Source: Neurospora tetraspora
Taxonomy: Eukaryota > Ascomycota > Sordariomycetes > Sordariales > Sordariaceae
DNA: 64,000 nucleotides
Direction: 5' to 3'
NCBI RefSeq assembly: GCF_033439725.1
Contig: NW_026944386.1
Coordinates: 310,001-374,000, forward strand
Within the stretch, counting starts at the first letter, position 1. Each line of letters starts with the position of its first letter. Positions 1 through 10,527 of this stretch are shown piece after piece. The notes beneath the pieces are model-generated. The model was not told where the DNA came from, searched no databases, and saw only the letters and a list, made by a program, of their open reading frames with translations. Position numbers and translations under genes: made by a program.

Positions 1-1271
1 ACATGCGCGATCGTGAGGAGTGTCCGGTCCACGGTGGCGATGGTGCTGATTTCTTCCCAGGTCGGCGCCCGGTGAGTCTGCCCTTGGACAGTGGTCCGTC
101 CTCGGGGCGGGTCCTGCCGACTTGTGCTTCCTTCCCGTGGATCTTCATGGTCGGGCCCGTGGGACGTGTACCATTGTCCTTCAGGGTCAGCGTCCATGGC
201 TCGTTCGACGGCGTCTTCCAAGTCATTTTGGTCGTAGTCGATGCTGGCGATCTCAACTACCCTCACACCCTCGACGGCGGCGGCTTCCGCCTTCTTCCAC
301 TTGAGTTGCTTGGGGGCACGGCAGTCACGCTTCATGTGCCCTTTCTTGCCACAGTTGAAGCATTTGATCTGTGACATGTCACGGCGCCCTTTGTCAGTCT
401 GCACGGCGCCGATGTCCATAGGGTCCCCCTTGTCGTCCTGTACGTCGTTCCTGCCCCAGTTGCGCTTCTGTTTGGGGCTGGTTTGGCGCGTAGATTGCTG
501 GTGTCGGAGGGGCGGGTTACGGCGTTCCTGGCTGCGTTGCCACAGACGGTCATCGATGCGGATGGCGCGAGCCACGTATTCGTCGATGCTGTCTGGCCGA
601 TCCTCCTTGTACAATTCGTCCTTGACAGAGTTCTTCAGGCCCTGGTAGAACACCTGCATGAGGCTTTCGTTGTTGAACCGGCTTTTGACAGCGTACTGCT
701 TGAAAGAAGTGGCATAAGCCGAGGCGGATGTGGTCTGGCGAAGATGGAGGAGCTTCTCTTGAGCTCTCAACTCCTCGTCGTGCTCACCAAACACGCCGGT
801 TAGAGCGTCGACGAACTTTTGAAGGTTCGTCATGAGCTGCTTGGTGCTTTCCTTGGCTCGATCTCCATGACTGTACCAGTCTTGGAGAACGGGCTCGTAC
901 CAAGTGAGTGCTCTATCCTTGAGACGAGTCCCAGTGAAGATGACTTTGTCGGTCTCCGTAGGGAAACTCTCCGGGTAATAGTCAAGATAGGTGCGGACCT
1001 GCAGGAGGAAGCCCTGCAGTCTGTCCTGCTCACCTCCGAACTTGTTGGGAGCTTCGATCTTGACGTTCTTCTTGGGGAGTGTAGTCCTCGCAACCGGGGG
1101 GTCCGCCGGGTTGTCGTCCTCGGGATTGTCATTGTCGGATCCCACCTTAGCCTTGAGCTGCTCCTCCAGCTGCAGAATTCGGTTTTGCAGTTCCTTGAGG
1201 AGATGGTTGGTGGCTTCGACATTCGAAATGTCGTTCCCCGAAGTGTTGATGGATCCGGCGTGAGAAGACAT
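1..1271 (-). CDS. Gag of the Ty3/gypsy element (partial at the window edge)
   Basis: The frame starts at the ATG at 1271-1269 (minus strand), 49 bp after the LTR, and stays open to position 1 (more than 420 codons). It carries an N-terminal coiled-coil-like stretch, a retrotransposon Gag capsid-type region with a tryptophan-tyrosine segment near 900, and a CX2CX4HX4C zinc knuckle (C-F-N-C...G-H...D-C) encoded near 325-366. Gag packages element RNA into virus-like particles. The product is cut by the window edge, not by a visible break. Confidence 0.85.
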   Translation of the reverse strand, partial: MSSHAGSINTSGNDISNVEATNHLLKELQNRILQLEEQLKAKVGSDNDNPEDDNPADPPVARTTLPKKNVKIEAPNKFGGEQDRLQGFLLQVRTYLDYYPESFPTETDKVIFTGTRLKDRALTWYEPVLQDWYSHGDRAKESTKQLMTNLQKFVDALTGVFGEHDEELRAQEKLLHLRQTTSASAYATSFKQYAVKSRFNNESLMQVFYQGLKNSVKDELYKEDRPDSIDEYVARAIRIDDRLWQRSQERRNPPLRHQQSTRQTSPKQKRNWGRNDVQDDKGDPMDIGAVQTDKGRRDMSQIKCFNCGKKGHMKRDCRAPKQLKWKKAEAAAVEGVRVVEIASIDYDQNDLEDAVERAMDADPEGQWYTSHGPDHEDPREGSTSRQDPPRGRTTVQGQTHRAPTWEEISTIATVDRTLLTIAH

Positions 1272-1320
1272 GGTGATACCTTCAGTACTATCCGAGATAG
1301 GCCAAAGGGAGTAGTCAACG

Positions 1321-1732
1321 TGTGACGAACGGCAGTCTTGATCTGCCTAAGTGGGATAGCTGAAGGTAAAGACTATCAAGTGCAGTTCGGTGAAGCCAAA
1401 AGGTTCACAACAAGTATCGCGTACGAGTTTCTGATGACGATGGTCTATTGACTACTGTCGAACTATCTCGCTAGCTAGGTTCTCCAGGTGCCTTCTTATA
1501 TCGCTGCCATTGACTGGGACCCGAGTGTCCTTAGACTCTTGATGTTGTCCTGGCTCACCTTAGAGAGTCTGGCTCACCGTGTGGCCCTGGCTCACGTCGT
1601 GAGCCCTCATAGTCCGTGAGCCCTCTGGTCCCCTGTTTTACCGGCCTTCTATGGTTACACCGCCCCGCCTCTGCGTGGCTGTAGTGTCCCGGTGGCTTGG
1701 TTAGCCCGTGTCACTTGCTTAAGTTCGTAACA
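1321..1732 (-). repeat. 5' LTR of the Ty3/gypsy element
   Basis: This 412-bp block is bounded by near-perfect 10-bp inverted ends: on the minus strand it begins TGTTACGAAC and ends GTTCGTCACA, the TG...CA form of an LTR. It lies directly upstream of gag in the same orientation. The outer boundary at 1732/1733 coincides with an abrupt fall in GC content, which supports it as the insertion edge. The partner LTR is outside the window. Confidence 0.8.
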
Positions 1733-1734
1733 AT

Positions 1735-2395
1735 TATAAATCTAAAAAGATTTTTATAATTATTTTTCTTATTAAAGAAAACAATTATTTTTATATGCTT
1801 TTATTTATGAATAAATAAATAAATGGAATTAAGACATTAGTCTTATATATCCTTGTATATAAATAAGAATTAAATATCTAAAAGATTCTTATAATTATTT
1901 TTCCTATTAAAAGAAAATAATTATTTTTTATACTTTTATTTATTTATATATAAATAAAGGGATTTAAGACATTAGTCTTATAAATATACCTATTTATATT
2001 AGATAAATAAGAGTTAAAAAATTTAAAGTATTTTCGTAATTATTTTTATATACTTTTACTTATAACAAGGTTAAAAAGAAAAAGACGTTTATCTTATAAT
2101 TCTTATACAAGAATTCGTTATTCTTAAAAAGAATTACTTTTCAAACCTTATAAAAATAAATAAGGTCTTAAAAATCAAAAAGACTTTTGTAATTATTTCT
2201 TTTATTAAAGAAAATAATTATTTTTATATTAATTACCATTTATATATAAATAAATGAAAAGAATAAGACATTTATTTTATTAAACTTATTTATATATATG
2301 AATATAAATAAGAATTAAAAATCAAAAGTGATTTTTATAATTATTTACCTTGTTATAGGAAATAATTATTTCTAATAAGTTAATATATAATATTA
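1735..2395 (+). repeat. AT-rich tandem array of hairpin units, left arm
   Basis: About four degenerate units of roughly 130-150 bp follow one another. Each unit contains, in order, an A/T stem around ATAATTATTTT, a TTTATTTATATATAAATAAA-type palindrome and the short hairpin AAGAC-ATTA-GTCTT (clear at about 1831, 1965 and, degenerate, 2264). The array starts right at the edge of the gypsy LTR. Units related in reverse complement occur at 3520-3785, so the two arrays form inverted arms around the copia-like gag remnant. No coding capacity is seen. Confidence 0.7.
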
Positions 2396-2419
2396 CACTT
2401 ATCGATTCTTTTGGCCAGC

Positions 2420-3385
2420 ATCTGTGTCAACTATGCTGTACCCCTTACAGTCTTTAGAATCGTCTTCAACGATTTCTTTACTTCTAGAATTATTAGAAAT
2501 TTCTAAATTAGAAAAATCTATAATATCCGAATTTTGTTCAGAATTCAGTAATTCTTCAGGGGCTTTTTCTATCAAAATATTGATATTTTCTTCTCTTTCT
2601 TTCTTTGCTGGATTTTCTAGCTTTTTCCAATGCTTTGGTGCCTTTTCAGGGTGTAAAAAGGCGCATTCTGCATACTTATAGCCAGGTTTCTTACAATAAG
2701 TGCAAAGAACTATACTCTTGGTAATTTTCCAAGTTTTTTTACGTTTATAGAGCTTAGAATTCTTATTAATCTTATTATTTCTATAAGATTTAAAATTCTT
2801 ATTATTCTTTTTATTATTAAATAAAAGAATATTTTTATTAAAGGAATTCTGACGCTTAGATTTATTTAATAAATTAGAAGCTAGCGTATCTAAAGTATAG
2901 GCCTTAGAATCCTTCCTATGTTCTTAGGTTATAGAAAAAACTAAGCCTTCATAACCTTCCCCTAGGTTAAATAAAATCCAGGAAATTACTACCTGATTAG
3001 GTAGTTCAATATTCCTAGCCTTTAATGCATTAATTAAGACTTTAATTTTATTAAAGAAGGCTTCCATTAAATCGAAATTACTAGGAGTAGCCTCAAAGAA
3101 TTCCTTAATAATAAGGTATTCGGAAGTAAAGCCTTGAGGGCTATATAAATTCTTTAAGGTTTTCTAGGCCTTAAAAGTAGAATCTTCGTATTGAATTTGC
3201 AATAGAGGGCCTTCTTCTAAAATTAATTTTAATTTAGAAAAGGCTTCTTTAGCTTGCAAATCTTCTTTTTCAATTATTTTACTCCAGTCTTTTGAAATAG
3301 TAAAATAAGCTTCGGCCCTTAAAGACCAAACCGTATAATTTTCAGTACCCTTAAGCTTGGGAAGCTTAAATTGGCTATCTATATT
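2420..3385 (-). mobile_element. Ty1/copia-type gag remnant (fossil)
   Basis: Read on the minus strand from about 3385 downward, the translation resembles Gag of Ty1/copia elements (Retrotran_gag_2/UBN2 type): an opening LPKLKGTENYTVW-like motif, a helical middle part and a zinc-knuckle-like cysteine cluster (C-T-Y-C...) near 2650-2720 followed by the H-P-E-K pattern common after copia knuckles. The reading is open over most of its length with only a handful of breaks, although the DNA is very AT-rich. No recognisable protease, integrase or RT was found next to it and no LTR pair is visible, so it is an old fragment. Confidence 0.6.
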
Positions 3386-3519
3386 GCAATATTTATTATA
3401 TATATATTTATATATGTAAAAGCTATATAAACAATTATTATAATAATAATCTTTATAGTTCTGAAAACAATTCTTAAAAATAACGAATTATATAAAAGAA
3501 TTATATAACGAAGTTCTAG

Positions 3520-3785
3520 ATCCTTTTATTTATTTATTTATAAATAAAAGGATGTAAAAAATAATTATTTTCTTTAATAAGAAAATAATTATAAAAATCT
3601 TTTAGATTTTCACTCCTTATTTATATATAAGGATATAGAAGACTAATGTCTTATTCCTTTTATTTATTCAATAATAAATAAAAGTATGTAAAAAATAATT
3701 ATTTTCTTTAATAAGAAGAATAATTATAAAAATCTCTTAGATTTTTATTCCTTATTTATATATATAAATAAGTTTGAACTTTAAA
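3520..3785 (-). repeat. AT-rich hairpin array, right arm (inverted relative to 1735-2395)
   Basis: About two units of the same repeat in reverse orientation. Perfect hairpins can be read directly: a 14-bp stem with arms ATCCTTTTATTTAT (3520-3553), a 14-bp stem with arms ATAATTATTTTCTT and loop TAAT (3561-3592), and AAGAC-TAAT-GTCTT (3639-3652). The order of hairpins is the reverse complement of the left array. Confidence 0.75.
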
Positions 3786-5270
3786 ATGAAGACCCTCATT
3801 TTTTCACAATGGAAAAAATCCTTAAATATTTCTTAAAAGAAATAAATAAGTATACGAAAAATAATAGTATTTGTCAAAGGGGTTTTTATTTTCTATATAG
3901 TATAGAAATATCTACTAATTATAGATGGTTCTCTCTTTGTTTTAAGAGAACTCTAGGGTATTCTAGTTAATTTCCTAACAATCTTCGTTTTCTAAAAATA
4001 GAAGAAATTCCCAAACTAAAATCCTATTTATTCTTAAAGAATAATGTTAATAATTGGGAATAGAAACTCGTTAAATAAAGTTTCTAAAGCCAATTTCGAG
4101 GTCTTCCTTCTAATTCTACCTATAAAGGTTTAAAGCCTTATAATAATGAACGATCGAAGCTTCGAGGGCGAAGTTATAAGGGAATTAGTTTAATTAAGGT
4201 AGGTTAAGGGGTATATCCGGATCGAATTTGTATTCGGCTTTATATAATTTATTATAGGAAAATTAATAAAAAGCGAATTAGTAGTAGAAAATCTCGATGG
4301 GAAACGGCTTTTTAATATTAAAAAGGTAATAAAAGTTTCGAAAGAGGTTGAATTTGAAGTCGTTTTTGAGATCGTTAAGAAATTCCTTATTATCGTCAAA
4401 TTTATCGAAATAATTAGAAGGAACTATTTCAATTTTATAAACAGGTTTAGGGTCGGGTAGGCAACGGGTCGTTAAACCGGGCTCATAATTTATTGGAAGG
4501 TATCGATCGACGAAGGTTAAAATAATATTAAAGTTAGAAAGAGGATGAATAATAAAGTAAATATCGCCTTTACTTTAGAGGTTGATAAAAATAGTAGCTT
4601 AGTAAGCGTTAGAAGGTATTAGAGTGTATATACGTATAAAACGTTCAAAGATGAATAGAATAGTATATAGAATGTATAGATAGGTAGTAAATTAGTAGAG
4701 ATATTGAGAAGTGTCTCTAATTAATTATATTTTCCTTCTTCAAAGGTTACTCCTTTCTTATAGACCTTTTGAGTCCTACAAAAGCCCAGCGACAAAACCA
4801 GAGGTATCTTTGGAATCTTCATTTACAGCTCATTCAAACGGTACTTAGTTTGGTTCCGTACGTCAACCGTGGAGTCCGGAATCCGGATCCGAAGCCCAAA
4901 GTCTTTCTCGACTTCTTTTCTTTATTTCAACTCCATATAGTCATTATATGACGAAACCGTTTATACCATTGTGACCGTCATGGTTTCCTCATTGCAATGA
5001 TGGTAGGTATGGCTTCGTACGACTGACGTCGAGGTCGAAAATCGACTGCGAAGGTCGAAGGTCTGGATTTCTTTCGGATTTTCTTCCAGATTTTATTCAA
5101 GGGTGATCCCTGTAGTCCACCGGACCTATTCTCCGGACCGGAATTTTACTCCGGTTATATATTCAATATTTATATATAAAAACATAAAATATATTATATT
5201 ATACTATATTGTATAAAAGACCCGTAAATCCATTATAAGTTTATTAATATATATATATATATATATATTA
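3786..5270. other. AT-rich decayed DNA, unclassified
   Basis: This stretch shows RIP-like composition up to about 4740, then a more mixed segment (4750-5160) with intact CpG-containing words, and ends in an (AT)n run at 5246-5269. Six-frame reading gives only short open segments with no family I recognise. It is probably the eroded continuation of the transposon block, but nothing ties it to a named element. Confidence 0.5.
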
Positions 5271-6690
5271 AGTCTAACAAGTTGTAAAGTAGAAGGTATG
5301 TTTATTGTTGGGATTGTTTAGCTGGCAGCCTAGCTCGGAGATTCAAAGATGCACCACAGTACAAGATGGATGAAGAAATATTGACGGAAGTGACGAGAAG
5401 AGTAAAGATTACCTCCCGATTTTACCTCAACCTATATCGGCCAGTAGCCGTGACTAATCGCAGTGAATGAAGTGAAGTAAAGTAAAGTAGCGGGAAGGCT
5501 TCATTGAATGATGCATCGAGTGAAAGCTACCTCCAGAATAGGGACACTGGGATATTGAGACATGAAGCTTCTATTAAAGGCGTCTATCTCCTTCACTGTC
5601 TTCACAGCCTACACTCTAACGATCCCACCCAACAATCCAAAGGACACGACAATGGACGGGTTTCTAGCCAAGTGACGTTATGCTTAGGTACCTACCTAGC
5701 TATACTCAAAGCTGTCGCTCCCGTCATTTACCAGCCCGTTAAGCCCGTCGTCTCGTCCGGCGTTTCGTCCGTCGGGGGCCACCAGACTGATTCTCCACGA
5801 GAACAGGTACTCCGGATTGATGGACTGATGGCGCTCGCTTGTTGATCCTACGCACGTGGAACCGGAGCAACGGCCGGGACCGACCAGGCGAGCCAAGATT
5901 TCCCGTCACCTTCTGTGGACCATCTCTCTTTAGTTCCGTCTTGGTCATCTTCAGCCTTCAGCCATGGTTGATCCGTCATATCTCACATCACATACCACTT
6001 ACCAGTTACTTACGCGTCACTGCCCCTCGCTGACCTTCAAAAGCCTCCATGTCACTCACTGCCCCTCTGAATTCCTCTAGGTTCCAGAGGAGGCCATCGT
6101 CGCCCCCTACCCATCATTCCTTTACGCCGTAAACGGTCTACCCTTGGACTTTGGGCTGACTGTGGCTTTTCAAGTCCGAAAGAATACTTATTGGTTCGGG
6201 TACGGTGAAGCGAGAAGTTGTTGAGGCCGCAAAGAATGGGCGGGCGGACGCCTTTCAGCGCGCCAGTGCCTCTACGAGGATAGGTAGCGCCTCCTCGATG
6301 TGATATACGTATCCAGCCGAATACAGGATAGGCTAGTGAGCACGTGGGTGGGCTGGTCATCCTCCATCCAAATATACACTCCAGTGACTTGCCTCTACTT
6401 CAGTTATTGTGACATGCTAGCCTTTCGTGACTCTTTGTTCATCATCTTGTCCATCAGCTCCTCAGCTTGTCCGCATCAGCTCGTTAACGAGGTAAGGCTT
6501 TGCCAATAGTCTTTGCCTCCATTCCCTACTTGACTAACTTGCTACTCTTTGCGGCAAGTTCCTGGGAAAATTTCTTGGACTTTCCCGTCTGTGGTGCGAG
6601 GTGGGAAGTGAGAGGCGAGAGCAGCGGAGATACACCTATGTGAACATGGTGGTAACAGGGTCTTGATAGACTACCAGGGGGGTTTTGTTA
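5271..6690. other. Intergenic DNA of normal composition; no convincing gene
   Basis: GC content returns to host-like values. Open frames here are below 115 codons, overlap on opposite strands and show no domain, intron or codon pattern supporting a gene. The TTA at 6688-6690 is the left target duplication of the adjoining PIF/Harbinger transposon. Confidence 0.5.
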
Positions 6691-6840
6691 AGGTGTGATC
6701 CGTTGGCTTTTTTTTCGTGCTCACCGGTGTAAAAAGGGACTTTGGGTGAGCAAGCTGCATAGACTATTTCTCACCGGATTTACCGCTTGGCGTATAGACT
6801 GGGTGAAAATGCTGGTGAAAATGCTAGTGAAAATCGTAAT
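6691..6840 (+). repeat. Left TIR and subterminal repeat zone of the Harbinger element
   Basis: The TIR (from 6691) continues into a cluster of GGTGAG/CTCACC words: TGCTCACCGG near 6719, GGGTGAGCAA near 6745, TCTCACCGG near 6769, and GGTGAAAATG-type repeats near 6803-6832. Subterminal motif clusters of this kind commonly bind transposase in Harbinger elements; the role here is inferred. The zone keeps CpA dinucleotides and so was not RIP-mutated. Confidence 0.7.
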
Positions 6841-7269
6841 CCGTTTACTTTGTTGAAATTTTCAAGATCATTTGAATTAATCCACTAATTAATTACCCAA
6901 ACAGAACGTATGGACTACTATAGTCGATGAGGATATTCAATATATACTTTTATATAATTAATAACGTTTACCGATATTATTTTAGTTATAGATTTAGACC
7001 GTCTATTGACTGTGGTAAAAAGGGGAAAATTTTTAATATTACTAAGTCGTATGAAACGGTTAATGAATATCGATATAGCTACTTAATTTTTACTATCTTA
7101 TTTCTTTATTAGACTGCTTAGTTAACCGCCTAATCGATATAGACTCTTAAGAGTCGATTGTATATACTTTTAATACTTCCTAATCCTAATCCTTTACTTA
7201 GTCTAATATTATCAGTACTAATTAAATTACTAATTAAATTAGGCTACCTTCTATTTAATGTAAATTTCC

Positions 7270-8270
7270 TCCCAAGAAGGGTAAAGTTAGTATATTAGAA
7301 GTTCGATAATTACCAGCTCAAAAGAAAATTACCCTCGAAATTCTTATTTAAACCGTTATAAGTAGCGTTACCGAGTAGAATAATTTTAAGGAGACTACGT
7401 ATTAACAAATTATATATTAATGCGCTACTAAGGGTACTACTTTTACTATTAAATAATTATATAATAAATATAGAACCCTTAAAGTAAAGTAGCGGCTCTA
7501 AGAATTTATCCGTTCGTAATCGGGGTTCGGGCGTAATAAAATAATAAGTGCGATTACTACGTTAAATAATATTTAGGATAATATAATCGCAATTAATTTT
7601 ATTCAATATTACTTTTATAAGGGATTTATTAATAAAGGAATATTATAAAAATATTTTAAAACTATTTAATTTAGGTATAATATCCTTCCTTATCTTAATT
7701 TTATAGAATATATTTTCGAAAGTAACTATAGCGCTATAGGTTCGAACGTAATTACTTTATTTAATTTATTAATCGATCCCGCCTTATTCGAAGGGGACAA
7801 AGAGGAAATAATAATATAATTTAAAGAGGAAGCGGCCGTATAAATCGAAAACGAAAAGGAGGATAACGACGAAGAGGGCTTGCCTATCCCTACTTACACG
7901 CGCAATATATAAAAGAAATCATCGGCTTCTTCTAATATTAATCCGAAAAAGAAGAAGAAACTATTTTATAGCGAAATTGTATTCGAAAGTATATTTATAT
8001 TCGCTATAATTATTAGGTCGCTTAATAGCGGTTCGAAATAGTTTGCGAAAGTAATACAAATTTTTAACAAAGATTAAAATTCGGTCGTATTTAATAATAT
8101 TACAAAAAAGGCTTAAAAGAGGTAAAAAAAATTTAAGAGGAAGGCTAAGCAATTTTATTATTTAGAATTAGAGAAGAGGAAGCGATATTTTAATAAAATC
8201 AAGGAAGAGTTGGAAGGGGATTAATAATTTAGGAAATTTGGGGGTAAAATCTATACCTTCTATAAATACT
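7270..8270 (+). pseudogene. Myb/SANT-like protein of the Harbinger element, RIP-inactivated
   Basis: In plus-strand translation a Myb_DNA-bind_3-type pattern is visible: a K-Y-R-T-L-K segment followed by the family's S-G-F-G signature (codons from 7520). Further on come a D/E-rich stretch and a basic K-K-K-K-K segment (about 7920-7970) that could be a nuclear localisation signal, then a lysine-rich helix typical of the C-terminus of these proteins. PIF/Harbinger elements carry such a second protein that helps bring transposase to the ends. The frame is interrupted by many stops of the RIP type (TAA/TAG where CAA/CAG would fit), so it cannot be expressed. Confidence 0.65.
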
Positions 8271-9114
8271 TCAGAAATCGCTATATTTTAGCAGGTTAGT
8301 TAATATATTAAAATTAATTACCTTTTATTTCCTTTAATTAGCGAAATTAGTACGTAGGCTATTCCACTTACCCTACTCTCGTTCTTTTTCATAATGTTTA
8401 CTATAATATAATAAAGTTTATACTCGTTCGAATCTTAATACAAAAAAAATATTATAATTACTTTAATAAATTATAAATACTAGTAATTTTACATTATTAT
8501 CAATAAAAATTTCGAAATAAAAATAGTAATACATTAGGGTAAGATTTCTAATAGGGGCGGGCTAGCGGGAACTAATACCTTAATATAACATATCCTATAT
8601 AAATACCCCTCTAAACTTCCCTTATTCGAATTTTAATAAAGTATTTGATTTTAAACCTATTGGCTATTTTTTATATACTTTACATACAAATCAATAATAA
8701 TATTAATAATAATATCGATAATAACCGTAGTAATATACTTTTTTAACCTTTTTTTTTTATATTTCTAGAATTTTATTACAAATTGTATACCCTGTACACC
8801 CTTCTCCCTTCTACCCTCTTCTCCCCTCCTCTCCCCTCCTCTCCCCTCCTCTTTACTCTATATAACCCTCGATCGCCTCTCTCTCTCTCTATCTCGTTTC
8901 TTAATATATACGTAATAATCCCTCTATCTTTACTTCATAATCTTTTCGCAATATTTATATATTGCGCCCTTCTCCCTGCTACGTATCTCCGATTTATTAA
9001 AATAGAATTTAACCTATAATTCCTAATTTCCTTCGTTTTCCCCCTCCTTTAATAAAAATTTATTAATATCCTCCTCATCCTTAAAAATAATATTACTATA
9101 TTCTATTATAAACT

Positions 9115-10210
9115 TTAGTAGCCCTACAGTAATAGAGATAATTTAAACTTGAATTTTAATAGGGAAGACGGGTTTCGAAATATAAATTCTAAATATTACT
9201 TTCAATCGATCGATTACCCTTTCGATAATTACCCGGAATTAATTATACTTTAAATTATATAATTCCTTATATATTACCGGTTTATCGTCTACCCTCCTCG
9301 ATTTTTATAAATAATATTATACGCTTCGAAATAGAATGAATAGTTTATACGAATAATTATACCCGCCGTCGGCTAAATAAAAATAATTCAGTAGAATTGT
9401 AAACCCGTACGATAACGATATATTAAAGATTCGACCGTCGTAAGCAAAGCCCTCGTACCTAAGTAAAATATATATAATATAACCGTCGAAATCGTATACA
9501 ATTATTATATTTATCGAAACTCCTCCCTTATAGGTTCTCTATATAAACTACTCGTCGGCGCCCACCCTAATAAAAAAGTAGGAATTATCGAAGGTACCTA
9601 ATATACTTTCAAAATATAAATACGCCTTAAAGTTCATCTCTATTTTGACCGGAATATATCGAGGGGGAAATTTAACTTTTAATTAGGTAAATCTTATATA
9701 AACTTTCAATATTTAATAGAAGGTCCTTTTATATAATAAATAAAAATTATTGTACCTATATAAAATTTTTAAATTAATTTATAAACCGTAGTAATACTTC
9801 AATTAATAATAAACCCCGATATTTAACGAATTATACCCTAAGAAATAATTATTAAAAAAAGCAAAAGTTTCTCGTCTACCTACATCTTCTTTCCTATACG
9901 CAATCCAATATTATATTCTAATTATACCGCTAGCGTAAAAAAAGTTTTTACCCGCATACAAATTACCGACTATAATTTACTCTAATACTTATACAATACG
10001 TTTCTAATAACGAACTTCCCTTTTAAGGGATTTAAATTTATAATAAACTTGGGACTAAACTGTATCCTCGCTATTATAATAACTAGAAATAAAATTATAT
10101 ATACCCGTACTTTACGGGCGCAGCGTTATATCGTATCGGGTTAAAATATCTCTAAAGGTAGTACAATACTACAAATCCAATATCAAAGGTACTAACACTA
10201 CTATATATAT
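9115..10210 (-). pseudogene. PIF/Harbinger DDE transposase, RIP-inactivated
   Basis: Minus-strand translation shows the DDE_Tnp_4 pattern in one frame: the first aspartate in a T-F-D-N-S-Y motif (codon 9589-9587), a K-G-G-V-S block, the Y-E-G-x-A-x-D-G-R block, the second aspartate in L-A-D-G-G-Y (codon 9370-9368), and the glutamate in V-I-I-E-R-V (codon 9223-9221). The spacing is about 72 and 48 residues. A K-E-L-Y-N-L block precedes the glutamate, as in the family. Several RIP-type stops interrupt the frame. It converges on the Myb-like gene, leaving a CT-rich stretch (8780-9050) between the two 3' ends. Confidence 0.8.
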
Positions 10211-10320
10211 TAGGTTTCAAAAGGGGGTAGATTAGGCTCTAAAAGGGGGTAGCAATTCTTAGTATCAAAATTTTCAAAATCATATAATTTATAAAGTATT
10301 GAACAACCCTCTAACGCGAC

Positions 10321-10524
10321 AACCGGGTGAGTAAGTAGCTTTGCGCTCTAATTAGTTAGAAGGTCAAAAAGCGGGGATTTTGCGTGCACCGGGTGAGCAA
10401 GACGTGCATCGGGTGAGAATGGGTGAGAAAAGGTACATTCCTGTCCAGAAAATACGGGACCACGATGCTCACCGACGTGCTCACCCGGGTGAGCACCCGT
10501 AAAAAAAGCAAACGGATCACGCCC
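10321..10524 (-). repeat. Right TIR and subterminal repeat zone of the Harbinger element
   Basis: It contains at least seven GGTGAG/CTCACC words, including ACCGGGTGAGCAAG, CGGGTGAGAATGGGTGAG and the perfect 20-bp palindrome GTGCTCACCCGGGTGAGCAC at 10477-10496. The terminal part is the inverted counterpart of 6691-6730. Composition is host-like, so RIP stopped inside this edge. Confidence 0.75.
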
Positions 10525-10527
10525 TTA

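Larger units (their letters stand above)
1..1732 (-). mobile_element. Ty3/gypsy LTR retrotransposon, 5' part (runs off the window)
   Basis: On the minus strand an LTR (1732 to 1321) is followed by a short leader and an open gag frame from 1271 to the window edge. The Gag zinc knuckle and domain layout place it in Ty3/gypsy. GC content and codon use match host genes, in sharp contrast to the AT-rich DNA starting at 1733, so this copy shows no RIP and looks young. As far as it is visible it looks whole, with no breaks. Pol and the second LTR lie outside the window, so LTR divergence and target duplication cannot be assessed here. Confidence 0.9.
6691..10524 (+). mobile_element. PIF/Harbinger DNA transposon, complete ends, RIP-mutated interior
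   Basis: The element is 3,834 bp. Its ends are related in inverted orientation (left AGGTGTGATCCG, right read inward GGGCGTGATCCG, then CGTT(G/T)GC, a T run and GTGCTCACC), and it is flanked by TTA on both sides (6688-6690 and 10525-10527), the 3-bp duplication typical of PIF/Harbinger. Inside are two convergent gene remnants expected for this superfamily: a Myb/SANT-like protein (+) and a DDE transposase (-). The interior is AT-rich with many TpA and stop codons, as RIP produces, whereas about 150 bp at the left end and 200 bp at the right end remain GC-normal. The element is therefore inactive but structurally complete. Confidence 0.85.

Noticed and set aside
1735-3785. CRISPR-like array
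   Set aside because: Units are contiguous AT-rich hairpins without unique spacers, in a eukaryotic context.
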